Of a stretch of DNA of 64,000 nt, positions 40,280-50,324 are shown piece after piece. The stretch covers positions 1,984,001 to 2,048,000 of the forward strand of contig CP167917.1 of NCBI GenBank assembly GCA_041504365.1, read 5' to 3'. The position numbers and the translations under genes were made by a program. The DNA comes from Dryocola sp. LX212. GTDB taxonomy: Bacteria; Pseudomonadota; Gammaproteobacteria; Enterobacterales; Enterobacteriaceae. How positions within the stretch are numbered: the first letter of the stretch is position 1; the number at the start of each line of letters is the position of its first letter. The notes under the pieces were generated by a model that made no database searches, was not told where the DNA came from, and saw nothing but the letters and a program-made list of their open reading frames with translations.

Positions 40280-42667
40280 ATGAAATTCAGTGAACTCTGG
40301 TTACGCGAATGGGTAAACCCAGCCAATAGCAGCGAAGCGCTTTCCGATCAAATCACCATGGCAGGCCTGGAAGTTGACGGCGTTGACGCCGTTGCTGGCG
40401 CGTTCCACGGCGTGGTAGTGGGTGAAGTCGTTGAATGTGGTCAGCATCCTAACGCTGACAAACTGCGCGTCACAAAAGTAAATGTAGGTGGTGACCGTCT
40501 GCTGGACATCGTCTGTGGTGCGCCAAACTGCCGTCAGGGCCTGAAGGTTGCGGTTGCAACCGTCGGCGCTGTGCTGCCGGGTGATTTTAAAATCAAAGCG
40601 GCCAAGCTTCGAGGCGAACCGTCTGAAGGCATGCTGTGCTCTTTCTCAGAGCTGGGTATTTCCGACGACCATAACGGCATTATTGAGTTGCCTGCAGATG
40701 CGAAAGTCGGCACCGACATCCGCGAATTCCTGAAGCTTGATGACAACACCATTGAAATTAGCGTTACGCCAAACCGTGCGGATTGCCTGGGGATCATCGG
40801 CGTTGCGCGTGATGTTGCCGTGCTGAACAAGCTGCCGCTGGTAGAGCCGGAGATGGCTCCGGTGGCAGCGACAATCAGCGATACAATCGCGATTAAAGTC
40901 GATGCACCTGAAGCGTGCCCGCGCTATCTGGGCCGCGTAGTTAAAGGCATCAACGTTAAGGCACCTACACCGCTGTGGATGAAAGAAAAGCTGCGCCGCT
41001 GCGGTATTCGCTCCATAGACGCAGTGGTTGACGTGACCAACTATGTTCTGCTGGAGCTTGGTCAGCCGATGCACGCTTTTGACATGGATCGCATCGACGG
41101 CGGTATCATGGTTCGTATGGCAGAAGAGGGCGAAACCCTGACCCTGCTCGACGGCAACGAAGCAAAACTAAAAGCGGATACGCTGGTTATTGCCGACCAT
41201 AACAAAGCGCTGGCCATGGGCGGCATCTTCGGCGGCGAGCATTCCGGCGTGAATGATGAAACCCAGAACGTCCTGCTGGAATGCGCGTTCTTTAGCCCGC
41301 TGTCCATCACAGGCCGCGCGCGTCGCCACGGTCTGCACACCGATGCCTCTCACCGCTATGAACGCGGCGTAGATTCTGCACTGCAATATAAAGCGATGGA
41401 GCGTGCAACCCGTCTGCTGATCGATCTGTGCGGCGGCGAAGCAGGCCCGGTTATCGACGTAACCAGCGAAACGCATCTACCAAAAGCCGCCACTATTACG
41501 CTGCGCCGCAGCAAACTGGATCGCCTGATTGGCCATCACATCGATGACGCGCAGGTAAGCGACATTCTGCGCCGTCTGGGCTGCGAAGTGGCCGAAGGCC
41601 AGGATCAATGGACCGCCGTGGCGCCGAGCTGGCGTTTCGACATGCAGATCGAAGAAGATCTGGTTGAAGAAGTAGCCCGCGTCTATGGTTATAACAATAT
41701 CCCGGACGAGCCGGTGCAGGCTGGTCTAATCATGGGCAGCCACCGTGAAGCGGATCTCTCTCTTAAGCGTGTGAAAACCATGCTGGTGGACAAAGGCTAT
41801 CAGGAAGTGATCACCTATAGCTTCGTGGATCCAAAAATTCAGCAGCTGGTGCACCCGGGTGAGGAGAACCTGATTCTGCCAAGCCCAATCTCCAGCGAGA
41901 TGTCGGCGATGCGTCTTTCTTTGCTGACCGGCCTGCTGAATACCGTGGTTTATAATCAGAACCGCCAGCAGAGCCGCGCGCGTATCTTCGAATCGGGCCT
42001 GCGCTTTGTTCCTGATACGCAGGCAGACCTTGGTATCCGCCAGGATCTTATGCTGGCAGGGGCTCTCTGCGGCAACCGCTTTGAAGAACACTGGGATCTG
42101 GCGCGCAATACCGTCGACTTCTATGATTTGAAGGGCGATCTTGAGTCTATTCTTGATCTGACGGGTAAGCTTTCTGATATCGAATTCAGGGTGGCGAGCA
42201 ACCCGGCCCTGCATCCAGGCCAAAGCGCTGCCATTTATTTATCGGGCGAATACGTTGGTTTCATTGGCGTTGTCCATCCGGAGCTGGAACGTAAGCTTTC
42301 TCTGAACGGCCGTACGCTGGTCTTTGAACTGCTGTGGAACAAGGTCGCAGACCGCGTGGTGCCTGATGCGCAGGATATTTCTCGCTTCCCGGCTAACCGC
42401 CGCGATATCGCAGTGGTGGTCGCTGAAAACGTTCCCGCAGCAGATGTTTTGGTCGAGTGTAAGAAAGTTGGCGCAAATCAGGTAGTTGGCGTAAACTTAT
42501 TTGATGTGTACCGTGGCAAGGGCGTAGCCGAAGGTTATAAGAGCCTGGCCATTAGCCTTATCCTTCAGGATACCGGCCGTACACTTGAAGAAGAGGAGAT
42601 TGCCACTACCGTTGCAAAATGCGTAGAGGCATTAAAAGAGCGATTCCAGGCATCATTGAGGGATTGA
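40280..42667 (+). CDS. pheT: Phenylalanyl-tRNA synthetase beta subunit
   Basis: A 795-residue structural and editing subunit. Order: N-terminal OB/EMAP-type tRNA-binding domain ([19 protein letters not shown]), B3/B4 editing domain in the 200-400 region that hydrolyses Tyr-tRNA-Phe, B5 domain, a degenerate catalytic-like core, and the C-terminal FDX-ACB domain ([19 protein letters not shown] to the end). ihfA starts four bases after its stop. A separate gene for a related B3/B4 domain lies at 44194-44886. Confidence 0.99.
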
Positions 42668-42671
42668 ACGT

Positions 42672-42971
42672 ATGGCGCTTACAAAAGCTGAAATGTCAGA
42701 ATATCTGTTTGATAAGCTTGGGCTTAGCAAACGAGACGCTAAAGAGCTGGTAGAGCTGTTTTTTGAAGAGATCCGTCGCGCTCTGGAAAACGGTGAGCAG
42801 GTTAAACTATCAGGTTTTGGCAATTTTGACTTACGCGATAAAAACCAACGTCCCGGGCGTAACCCGAAGACCGGTGAAGACATTCCTATCACGGCCCGCC
42901 GTGTAGTGACGTTCCGACCTGGTCAGAAGTTGAAGAGTCGGGTTGAAAACGCGTCGCCAAAAGACGAGTAA
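42672..42971 (+). CDS. ihfA: Integration host factor subunit alpha
   Basis: DNA-bending nucleoid protein of 99 residues, forming a heterodimer with IhfB. The HU/IHF motif [22 protein letters not shown] holds the beta arm with the intercalating Pro. The last gene of the pheMST-ihfA unit; in E. coli it also has its own SOS- and IHF-sensitive promoter inside pheT. A terminator follows. Confidence 0.99.
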
Positions 42972-42983
42972 CCTGAGTTAACC

Positions 42984-43010
42984 AAAAAGGCCGCTGATGC
43001 GGCCTTTTTC
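42984..43010 (+). terminator. Terminator of ihfA
   Basis: AAAAAGGCCGC-TGAT-GCGGCCTTTTT, 13 bases after the ihfA stop. Confidence 0.93.
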
Positions 43011-43083
43011 TTTGCTTGTTCTTTCCAACATCCACCTCGTAAAATCAACGGCCTGACCGCCACTGAATGGATCTACCAGCCTG

Positions 43084-44064
43084 ATGCTCACTTTTGTCAC
43101 CCACCAACGACGCCTTGAACGCTTCTGGCTTATTACTTTGCTGGTGACGCTGATCGCCATGAGCGTGCTGAGCCTGTGCGCGGGGGACCAGTGGTTCGCA
43201 CCGCAGCGCTGGCTCAACGATGACGCGCAAATCTTTCTCTGGCAGATACGTTTACCGCGTACCCTCGCCGTACTGCTGGTAGGGGCGGCGCTGTCGATTT
43301 CAGGCACTATTATGCAGGCGCTGTTTGAAAATCCACTGGCGGAACCGGGCCTGCTGGGCGTGTCTAACGGCGCTGGCGTGGCGCTGATTGCCGGTGTGCT
43401 TCTGGGTCATGGCATGCTGCCGACGTGGGTTCTGGGCCTGTGCGCCATCGCTGGCGCTTTGCTGATTACGCTCATTCTGCTGCGTTTTTCTCGTCGTCAT
43501 CTGTCTACCAGCCGTTTGCTGTTGGCGGGCGTGGCGCTGGGGATTATCTGCAGCGCGCTGATGACATGGGCCGTTTACTTCAGCAGCAGTCTGGACCTGC
43601 GGCAACTGATGTACTGGATGATGGGTGGCTTTGGCGGCGTGGACTGGAGCCAGTGGTGGATGATGGTCACGCTGCTGCCGGTTATGGCCTGGCTGTGCCG
43701 CAGCTACGCGCCGTTAAATCTGATGGCCCTGGGGGAGACGTCGGCCCGTCAGCTCGGTCTGTCCGTCTCGATGTGGCGTAATATTCTGGTGATTGCAACC
43801 GGCTGGCTGGTGGGGGTAAGCGTGGCGCTTGCTGGCGCTATTGGTTTTATTGGCCTGGTGATCCCGCATATGCTGCGCCTTAATGGGCTGACCGATCACC
43901 GGGTTCTGTTGCCCGCCAGCGCCCTGGCTGGGGCTACGGCGTTGCTGGGGGCTGATGTTATTGCCCGTCTGGCCCTGACGTCCGCCGAGCTTCCGATTGG
44001 CGTGGTGACGGCTACGCTCGGGGCTCCCGTGTTCATTGGTTTATTGCTAAAATCCAGCCGTTAA
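43084..44064 (+). CDS. btuC: Vitamin B12 ABC transporter permease BtuC
   Basis: Inner-membrane permease of the BtuCDF cobalamin importer, 326 residues with about ten transmembrane helices (FecCD family). Conserved stretches: [57 protein letters not shown] (coupling helix region that contacts BtuD) and [13 protein letters not shown]. In E. coli btuCED form one operon; here a minus-strand B3/B4 gene of 0.7 kb separates btuC from btuE-btuD, so the downstream genes need their own promoter. Confidence 0.97.
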   Translation: MLTFVTHQRRLERFWLITLLVTLIAMSVLSLCAGDQWFAPQRWLNDDAQIFLWQIRLPRTLAVLLVGAALSISGTIMQALFENPLAEPGLLGVSNGAGVALIAGVLLGHGMLPTWVLGLCAIAGALLITLILLRFSRRHLSTSRLLLAGVALGIICSALMTWAVYFSSSLDLRQLMYWMMGGFGGVDWSQWWMMVTLLPVMAWLCRSYAPLNLMALGETSARQLGLSVSMWRNILVIATGWLVGVSVALAGAIGFIGLVIPHMLRLNGLTDHRVLLPASALAGATALLGADVIARLALTSAELPIGVVTATLGAPVFIGLLLKSSR

Positions 44065-44193
44065 CCTGCCTATATCTATCTCAAAGATGCATGAAATGTT
44101 GTGCGGCGGAATAAAATATTTATAGAGTGATTGGGTTTGATGGAATAAAGACGTGATGGGTTGGCGGGCCGCCCGAGCAGGCGGCCTGAGCGT

Positions 44194-44886
44194 TTACCCT
44201 TCGGTGCTGAGATACTGCGTTGTGATAATTGCCCCTGGCATCATGCTGTGCAGACCGGCAATAAATTCTTCCCCCGCCTGCTGCAGGGCTTCCAGTGGCA
44301 TAGTGGGCAGGCTTTCAAGAATAAACCACATATGCCGCGCCTTAGAGTCCAGGCGGGTTCTGATGCCCTGGCGCCAGTTCCAGCGGCGGCAGGTTACGCC
44401 TTTATCATCCCGCCAGATAACTTCACCGGCATCCGGGGACTCAACGGTAGGCTCGCCTTCCTTCATGATATCAAACGCTTCGTTGCCTTCCGCAAAGGTG
44501 AGGCGAGGGTTGCCGACGTAGGCCTCACTATTTTCACCGCCAACGGGCAGGGCGTAACGAATGCTGATGGCGTTATAAAGGTCGACCACGGGATCTATAG
44601 CGGGCAGGTCGCCGTCTTTCAGGACGCGTTTACGCAGCGCATCGGCAGAGTTTGGCGTGCGCTTCGGCTTAGCGCCAAATGCTTTGAACACCTCATGCCA
44701 GGCATCCAGATGGGCTGTCGCCCAGGGAACATCATTTTCAACTACGTCTTTGCACGCCTGCTTTAAAGCGGCCTCTGCCACTTCCGGGTGAAGAAGCGGA
44801 GCGGCTTCAACGAGGATGCTCAGCGCCCTGAAGCCCGGCGCAATACGGCTAAGGGAGGGATCGATGGAAGGTGAAAAGGTGCTCAT
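44194..44886 (-). CDS. Free-standing B3/B4-domain protein
   Basis: A 230-residue cytoplasmic protein related to the B3/B4 editing domain of the PheRS beta subunit (COG3382-type). Recognisable parts are PGFRALSILVEAAPL near the N terminus, VVDLYNAISIRYALPVGGEN in the middle and GEVIWRDDKGVTCRRWNWRQGIRT further on, the pattern PxVDxxNxxxxxxxxPxG being diagnostic. Relatives of this kind may clear mischarged tRNA or bind another small ligand; no reaction is established for this protein. The start at 44886 follows AGGAAA. It interrupts btuC-btuED and lies 1.5 kb from pheT. It is absent from this position in E. coli. Confidence 0.82.
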   Translation of the reverse strand: MSTFSPSIDPSLSRIAPGFRALSILVEAAPLLHPEVAEAALKQACKDVVENDVPWATAHLDAWHEVFKAFGAKPKRTPNSADALRKRVLKDGDLPAIDPVVDLYNAISIRYALPVGGENSEAYVGNPRLTFAEGNEAFDIMKEGEPTVESPDAGEVIWRDDKGVTCRRWNWRQGIRTRLDSKARHMWFILESLPTMPLEALQQAGEEFIAGLHSMMPGAIITTQYLSTEG

Positions 44887-45059
44887 GGACTTTTCCTGTC
44901 GTTGATGATTGAAGTTATTCACTATTTTAGCCCCGGCGCGGGTAAAAAAACCAAAAAACCTTTGCTGCTATAGCTATTATTAAAGGCCGGATGGTAGCTT
45001 AGCAGGCTACCGGTCTGTTACCGGGTTCACCTCACCGCGCGAAACATTAAGGGGATGCT

Positions 45060-45608
45060 ATGCAGGATATTCTGAACACCGAGATCAAAACCATTGATGG
45101 CGAAACGACGACGCTTGAGCGCTGGAAGGGAAACGTGCTGCTGCTGGTCAACGTCGCCTCGAAGTGCGGCCTGACTGCGCAGTACGAACAGCTGGAAAAT
45201 ATTCATAAAGCCTGGGCAGACAGAGGGTTCACCGTGCTCGGTTTCCCGTGCAACCAGTTTCTTGGTCAGGAGCCCGGCAGCGAAGAAGAGATTAAAACCT
45301 TCTGCAGCACGACCTACGGCGTAACATTCCCTATGTTCAGCAAGCTGGAAGTAAACGGTGAAAACCGCCACCCGCTGTATCAGAAGCTGATCGAAGCAGC
45401 ACCGACAGCTGTCGCACCTGAAGAGAGCGGTTTTTACGAACGCCTCAGCAGCAAAGGCCGTGCGCCGCTCTATCCGGACGATATTCTTTGGAACTTTGAA
45501 AAGTTTCTGGTCGGTCGCGACGGACAGGTCGTGCAGCGTTTCTCGCCGGATATGACGCCGGAAGATCCTATCGTCATGGAAGCCATCAAAATGGCGCTAG
45601 CGAAGTAA
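45060..45608 (+). CDS. btuE: Thioredoxin/glutathione peroxidase BtuE
   Basis: Non-essential peroxidase of the GPx family, 182 residues. Peroxidatic Cys36 is in NVASKCGLTAQY; the GPx motifs LGFPCNQF (resolving-Cys region) and WNFEKFLV with the catalytic Trp and Asn are present. The E. coli enzyme reduces peroxides with thioredoxin or glutathione and is not needed for B12 transport. btuD follows after three bases, so the two are coupled. Confidence 0.96.
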   Translation: MQDILNTEIKTIDGETTTLERWKGNVLLLVNVASKCGLTAQYEQLENIHKAWADRGFTVLGFPCNQFLGQEPGSEEEIKTFCSTTYGVTFPMFSKLEVNGENRHPLYQKLIEAAPTAVAPEESGFYERLSSKGRAPLYPDDILWNFEKFLVGRDGQVVQRFSPDMTPEDPIVMEAIKMALAK

Positions 45609-45611
45609 ACT

Positions 45612-46367
45612 ATGCCGCTTTTGCAGCTAACGGATGTCGGGGTCGCCGGAAGGCTTGGCCCCATTACTGCCTCGGTAAAGCCCGGCGAGCTGGTTCACCT
45701 TGTCGGGCCTAACGGCGCGGGCAAAAGCACCCTTATTACTCGTTTAGCGGGGCTGTCTTCAGGGGAAGGGGAGATTGTGTTCAAGGAGCAGCCTCTTGCC
45801 GAGTGGTCTCCTTTAGAGCTTTCCCGCAGCCGCGCGTATCTCACGCAACAGCAGCTCCCTCCCTTTGCCATGCCAGTCTGGCACTACCTGCAGCTTCATC
45901 AGGCGGCAAAGCAGGCTGAAAGCGTCATGCTGCGGCTGGTGGAAGCCTTCTGGCTTACGGACAAGCTCAACCGCCAGGTGAATCAGCTTTCCGGAGGAGA
46001 GTGGCAAAGGGTGCGCCTGGCGGCAGTGATCCTCCAAATTCATCCAGACGTTAATTTGCAGGGAAGCCTGCTGCTGCTGGATGAGCCGATGAACAGCCTG
46101 GACGTGGCGCAGCAGGCGGCGCTTGACCGTCAGCTAATGGCGCTATGCGAGTCAGGCATCGCGGTCATAATGAGCAGCCACGATTTAAACCATTCGCTGC
46201 GCCATGCTCATACTGCCTGGCTGTTAAGGGCTGGTAAAATGGTTGCACAAGGCGCACGAGACGACGTTCTTACTCCGCAACATTTAGCAAAAGCCTACAA
46301 CATGCATTTCAGACGGTTACAAATTGAGGGGCATAGTATGCTGATTACGCCGCTTTCTGGGGGCTAA
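45612..46367 (+). CDS. btuD: Vitamin B12 ABC transporter ATPase BtuD
   Basis: Cytoplasmic ATPase of BtuCDF, 251 residues. Walker [10 protein letters not shown] is at residues 32-40, the ABC signature is [14 protein letters not shown], Walker B is [12 protein letters not shown], and the switch His lies in [13 protein letters not shown]. It works with BtuC encoded 1.5 kb upstream, despite the inserted minus-strand gene. Confidence 0.97.
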   Translation: MPLLQLTDVGVAGRLGPITASVKPGELVHLVGPNGAGKSTLITRLAGLSSGEGEIVFKEQPLAEWSPLELSRSRAYLTQQQLPPFAMPVWHYLQLHQAAKQAESVMLRLVEAFWLTDKLNRQVNQLSGGEWQRVRLAAVILQIHPDVNLQGSLLLLDEPMNSLDVAQQAALDRQLMALCESGIAVIMSSHDLNHSLRHAHTAWLLRAGKMVAQGARDDVLTPQHLAKAYNMHFRRLQIEGHSMLITPLSGG

Positions 46368-46436
46368 AACTTGCATCAATTCATCGGTAAGCGCTAAATT
46401 ACAGACAATTATAAACGCTTAGGATTAGCCTGAAAA

Positions 46437-46898
46437 ATGCGCGTATGGCTTATAGCAGTGGCATGTCTGATACTCGCAGGGTGTAGTCATCACGCTCCGC
46501 CGCCGAATGGGCGACTTTCAGACTCAATAACGGTAATAGCAAAGCTCAACGACCAGCTAAGCGGCTGGCGAGGCACGCCATACCGATACGGCGGTATGAC
46601 CCGTCATGGCGTCGACTGTTCCGGATTTGTGTTAACCACGTTCCGTGACCAGTTTGATTTGCAGCTTCCGCGTGAAACCAGCGCACAAGCCGAAATAGGC
46701 ACGGAAATCGATAAAAGTGATTTGCTGCCCGGCGACCTGGTGTTCTTCAAAACCGGTGCTGGAGATAGCGGGCTACACGTTGGCATCTACGACACCGACA
46801 ATCAGTTTATCCACGCCTCCACCAGCCGGGGCGTAATGCGCTCTTCGCTGGATAACGTCTACTGGCGGAAAAAGTTCTGGCAGGCCCGCCGCATCTGA
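46437..46898 (+). CDS. nlpC: Lipoprotein NlpC (NlpC/P60 peptidase)
   Basis: Predicted outer-membrane lipoprotein and murein peptidase, 153 residues. The lipobox LILAGC gives acylated Cys16. The NlpC/P60 triad is in HGVDCSGFVLTTF (nucleophile Cys), GLHVGIYD (His) and a third polar residue near FIHAST. Founding member of the NlpC/P60 family. It follows btuD by 69 bases as in E. coli. Confidence 0.96.
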   Translation: MRVWLIAVACLILAGCSHHAPPPNGRLSDSITVIAKLNDQLSGWRGTPYRYGGMTRHGVDCSGFVLTTFRDQFDLQLPRETSAQAEIGTEIDKSDLLPGDLVFFKTGAGDSGLHVGIYDTDNQFIHASTSRGVMRSSLDNVYWRKKFWQARRI

Positions 46899-46933
46899 TT
46901 CGGCGAGTCGCAAATTTGGTGTAAAGGGGCCTG

Positions 46934-47908
46934 ATGGTTACTCTGGAAGATGTTGCCGCACTCGCCGGGGTATCCCGCGCGACCGTTTCGCGGGTGGTGA
47001 ATGGTGACACTAATGTCAGGACTCAGACGCGCCTCATCGTCGAAGCGGCTATTGCTGAACTCGGCTATTCCCCTAATCCTGCCGCCCGCGCGCTGGCTTC
47101 CAGCCAGAGTAATACGCTCGGGCTGGTCACCACCAATTATCGCGGCGGCTTCTTCGGCGCGCTGATGGATACCGTGCAGAGCGAAACTGAGCTTCACGGC
47201 ATGCAGCTGCTGGTGACACAGGGGCGTAGTTCTGCCGAAAATGAGCTGGGAGCTATTCAGCGGTTATATAATCTGCGCTGCGATGGGCTGGTTCTGCATA
47301 TTCGCGCCCTTGAAGATGAGGCTTTGCTGAGGCTTGCGGAGCAGGGGCGCAAATTTGTGGTTCTGGATCGCGAAGTGGCAGGCCTTGAGGATCGCTGTGT
47401 GGTCTTCGATCACCGCAGCGCAAGCGAACTGGCCACCCAAGTCTTTATTAACGGCGGGCATACCAGAATTGCCTGTCTGCACGGCCCCACCAGCCGAGCC
47501 TCCAGCCTGCTGCGCAGGCAGGGCTTTCTGGACGCTATGCATAAGGCCGGTCTGGAGCCTGTTGCGACGCTTGAGGGGGATTACGACATGCCGAGCGGGC
47601 ATCAGCAGACAACCCTTCTGCTTCAGGAAGCCAGGCCCACGGCGATCTATTGTTGTAATGAAGAGATGGCCCTGGGCGCGATGCTGGCGATTAACGAACG
47701 CGGGCTGCGCATCCCACAGGATATCTCGTTAATCTGCTACGACAGCGGGGAGCGTGCCCCGTTTGTCCGCCCGGCATTAACCAGCGTCCATTTCCCGATT
47801 AGCGAAATGGCACGCTACGCGACGTGGAAATTATTGAATGAACACTGCGAGAAAGAAAGTTTCCTGCCGCAGATTGTTCACCGTGATTCAGTGCGGGGCA
47901 ATCAGTAA
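46934..47908 (+). CDS. LacI-family transcriptional repressor (AscG-like)
   Basis: A 324-residue protein with N-terminal LacI helix-turn-helix and hinge (TLEDVAALAGVSRATVSRVVNGDTNVR, residues 3-27; NPAARALASSQS) followed by a periplasmic-binding-protein-like effector domain (LGLVTTNYRGGFFGALMDTVQSETELHG). It resembles AscG/GalR-branch repressors of beta-glucoside and galactoside genes. No sugar gene is next to it: nlpC stands 35 bases before, ydiV after. Possible targets in the window are the GH31 and GH3 loci, both with CCGG-core palindromes upstream. E. coli has no gene here. Confidence 0.88.
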   Translation: MVTLEDVAALAGVSRATVSRVVNGDTNVRTQTRLIVEAAIAELGYSPNPAARALASSQSNTLGLVTTNYRGGFFGALMDTVQSETELHGMQLLVTQGRSSAENELGAIQRLYNLRCDGLVLHIRALEDEALLRLAEQGRKFVVLDREVAGLEDRCVVFDHRSASELATQVFINGGHTRIACLHGPTSRASSLLRRQGFLDAMHKAGLEPVATLEGDYDMPSGHQQTTLLLQEARPTAIYCCNEEMALGAMLAINERGLRIPQDISLICYDSGERAPFVRPALTSVHFPISEMARYATWKLLNEHCEKESFLPQIVHRDSVRGNQ

Positions 47909-48077
47909 AACTAGCCTTAAAGAGGTATCCAGGATAAGCTGAATATAATCTTAAAGGAATAATCTTAAGTATTTCAGGGAAGCAAGTGAACTTAATCCAT
48001 GTAAAATCAATCCAGTGGATACTGGATGTTCATCGCGCGACGGTGTCGTCCGCCTTTTTAGAATCATGGCTGGCAAC

Positions 48078-48794
48078 ATGAACGTCACTCTCGATATTGT
48101 TTATCACTCTCAGTTTTATTTCCTGCCGCTGCGAACGCCGGAAGGGCGGCTCTTTGGCGTGGAGCTAATCACTAACTTTGTCGGCGTTGACGCCCCCGTC
48201 CGTATTCCAACGGAACTCATTTCCCCTTATATTACTCCTGAACAAGAACTAAAATTGTTTCGCGAAAAATTATCATTACTCGTGAATCATCAAGATTTCT
48301 TTAAGGCTCAGCAACTCGTTACCTGGCTAAATATAAGCGAAGAAATCGTTAATGCTATTCCGGACACGCCGGAACTCATTACCCTTATCGACCAGCTGCC
48401 TTTTCTGGCGTTTACTATTACCGAATCTTTTAATGATTTAAATCTCGGTGCCGACAATTTAAAATTACGCACGTTCTCCCGGCGGTTCCCTCTGGTGCTG
48501 GCTAACTTTGGCGCGGGGGTTATTACGACTAAACCAATACTCGATGGCCTGTTTACCGCCGTAATGCTGGACAGGGCATTTATTCAGAAACAGCTACATG
48601 CACGCTCTTTCGCGCCGTTTATGCTGGCCATACTTTCTCAGCTGACGCCTTTCTGTCGCGATATGATAATTGCGGGTATTGACGATGAAGCCGCACTTAG
48701 CAAAGCTGCTCCCCTGGGGTTCAGGGCCATGCAGGGCGGGTTCTGGCCTGCCGTGCCGGTGGATTCGCTTAGCGAACTGATACTGCGACCTTAA
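48078..48794 (+). CDS. ydiV: Anti-FlhDC factor YdiV (degenerate EAL domain)
   Basis: A 238-residue EAL-like protein that does not degrade c-di-GMP; it binds FlhD and directs FlhDC to ClpXP, turning off flagellar genes. The start at 48078 aligns with E. coli YdiV (237 residues). The EAL motif is degenerate (GVELIT), and the metal-binding Glu/Asp residues of active phosphodiesterases are mostly missing (VLANFGAG instead of DDFGTG). The C-terminal GFRAMQGGFWPAVPV corresponds to the G-QG-W/Y region of EAL domains. Base composition is somewhat AT-rich in the N-terminal half. Confidence 0.9.
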   Translation: MNVTLDIVYHSQFYFLPLRTPEGRLFGVELITNFVGVDAPVRIPTELISPYITPEQELKLFREKLSLLVNHQDFFKAQQLVTWLNISEEIVNAIPDTPELITLIDQLPFLAFTITESFNDLNLGADNLKLRTFSRRFPLVLANFGAGVITTKPILDGLFTAVMLDRAFIQKQLHARSFAPFMLAILSQLTPFCRDMIIAGIDDEAALSKAAPLGFRAMQGGFWPAVPVDSLSELILRP

Positions 48795-48859
48795 AGACCC
48801 TGTTGTCAGACCGTGTTTTATTCCGGGCGTAACCACTACACTATCAGTCAGGAGGATCC

Positions 48860-50305
48860 ATGACTGATAACCCCGTATTTAAAAACAGCTGGCACGACGA
48901 GCTCGCCAGCTTTTACAGCGAATTAAGCCCTACGCCGCTGCGCAACCCGCGTTTGCTTTATCATAACCGCCAGCTCGCCAGCGAGCTTGCCCTGGGAAAT
49001 GAGCTGTTTGACGCGGCGCATATCGGCGTCTGGAGCGGTGAGATGCTGCTTCCCGGCATGCAGCCCGTAGCCCAGGTCTATAGCGGGCACCAGTTTGGCG
49101 TCTGGGCGGGCCAGCTGGGGGACGGGCGAGGGATCCTTTTGGGTGAACAACGGCTCTCCGACGGCCGCAAATTCGATTGGCATCTGAAAGGCGCTGGGCT
49201 CACGCCATATTCCCGTATGGGCGACGGCAGGGCAGTTTTACGCTCAACGATTCGTGAGTTTTTGGCCAGCGAGGCGATGCATACGCTGGGGATCCCAACA
49301 ACCCGTGCGCTGACCATCGTCACCAGCGAAACGCCGGTAAGACGTGAAACAACCGAACAGGGCGCTATGCTGATGCGTATAGCAGAAAGCCACGTGCGCT
49401 TCGGTCATTTTGAGCATTTCTACTACCGGCGCGAGCCGCAAAAAGTCCAGCAGCTGGCGGATTACGTCATTGCCCACCACTGGCCTCAGCTGGCGGAACA
49501 GCCAGAACGTTATGCGCTTTGGTTCCGTGATGTCGTCGAGCGCACGGCGAGCACGATAGCCCAGTGGCAGACCGTTGGTTTTGCGCATGGCGTGATGAAC
49601 ACCGACAATATGTCGATTCTTGGGCTGACCATGGACTACGGTCCGTACGGCTTCCTCGACGACTACCAGCCTGATTTTATTTGCAACCACTCGGATCATC
49701 AGGGCCGCTATGCCTTTGATAATCAGCCTGCCGTGGGGCTGTGGAATCTGCAGCGTCTGGCGCAGTCGCTTTCGCCGTTTATTGATGTGGACGTGCTGAA
49801 CGATACGCTGGATCACTATCAGTTTGCGCTGATGCGCACGTTTGGGGCTAAGATGCGTGCGAAGCTGGGCTTCCTCACCGAGGAGAAGGCTGACAACGAT
49901 TTGCTCACCGAACTGTTTGCCCTGATGAGCACAGAGCGCAGCGATTACACGCGAACGTTTCGTATGCTGAGCCAAACTGAACAAAACGACGCCGCCTCGC
50001 CGCTACGGGATGAGTTTATCGACAGGGTAGCGTTTGACAGCTGGTTTACGCGCTATCGCGAAAGGTTGCAGATTGAGCAGGTGAGCGATGCGCAAAGACA
50101 GGCGGTGATGACCTCAGCGAACCCGTCAGTGGTGCTGAGAAACTGGCTGGCGCAGCGGGCAATCAGCGCCGCTGAAGCAGGGGACATCAGCGCAGTGGTC
50201 CGTCTGCATGAGGCGCTGAGCCAGCCGTTTGCCGACCATGAAGAGGATTTAACCCAGCGCCCGCCGGACTGGGGTAAACATCTGGAAGTTAGCTGTTCAA
50301 GCTAG
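48860..50305 (+). CDS. selO: Protein adenylyltransferase SelO (YdiU)
   Basis: Pseudokinase-fold AMPylator that transfers AMP to Ser/Thr/Tyr of targets involved in redox homeostasis, 481 residues. Features: [57 protein letters not shown] (nucleotide-binding Lys and active-site region) and [22 protein letters not shown] with the metal-binding Asn/Asp. It ends SCSS, the conserved C-terminal Cys found where eukaryotic SelO has selenocysteine. AGGAGG precedes the start. Confidence 0.96.
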   Translation: MTDNPVFKNSWHDELASFYSELSPTPLRNPRLLYHNRQLASELALGNELFDAAHIGVWSGEMLLPGMQPVAQVYSGHQFGVWAGQLGDGRGILLGEQRLSDGRKFDWHLKGAGLTPYSRMGDGRAVLRSTIREFLASEAMHTLGIPTTRALTIVTSETPVRRETTEQGAMLMRIAESHVRFGHFEHFYYRREPQKVQQLADYVIAHHWPQLAEQPERYALWFRDVVERTASTIAQWQTVGFAHGVMNTDNMSILGLTMDYGPYGFLDDYQPDFICNHSDHQGRYAFDNQPAVGLWNLQRLAQSLSPFIDVDVLNDTLDHYQFALMRTFGAKMRAKLGFLTEEKADNDLLTELFALMSTERSDYTRTFRMLSQTEQNDAASPLRDEFIDRVAFDSWFTRYRERLQIEQVSDAQRQAVMTSANPSVVLRNWLAQRAISAAEAGDISAVVRLHEALSQPFADHEEDLTQRPPDWGKHLEVSCSS

Positions 50306-50324
50306 CCTCCAGGCGGATAACGCA

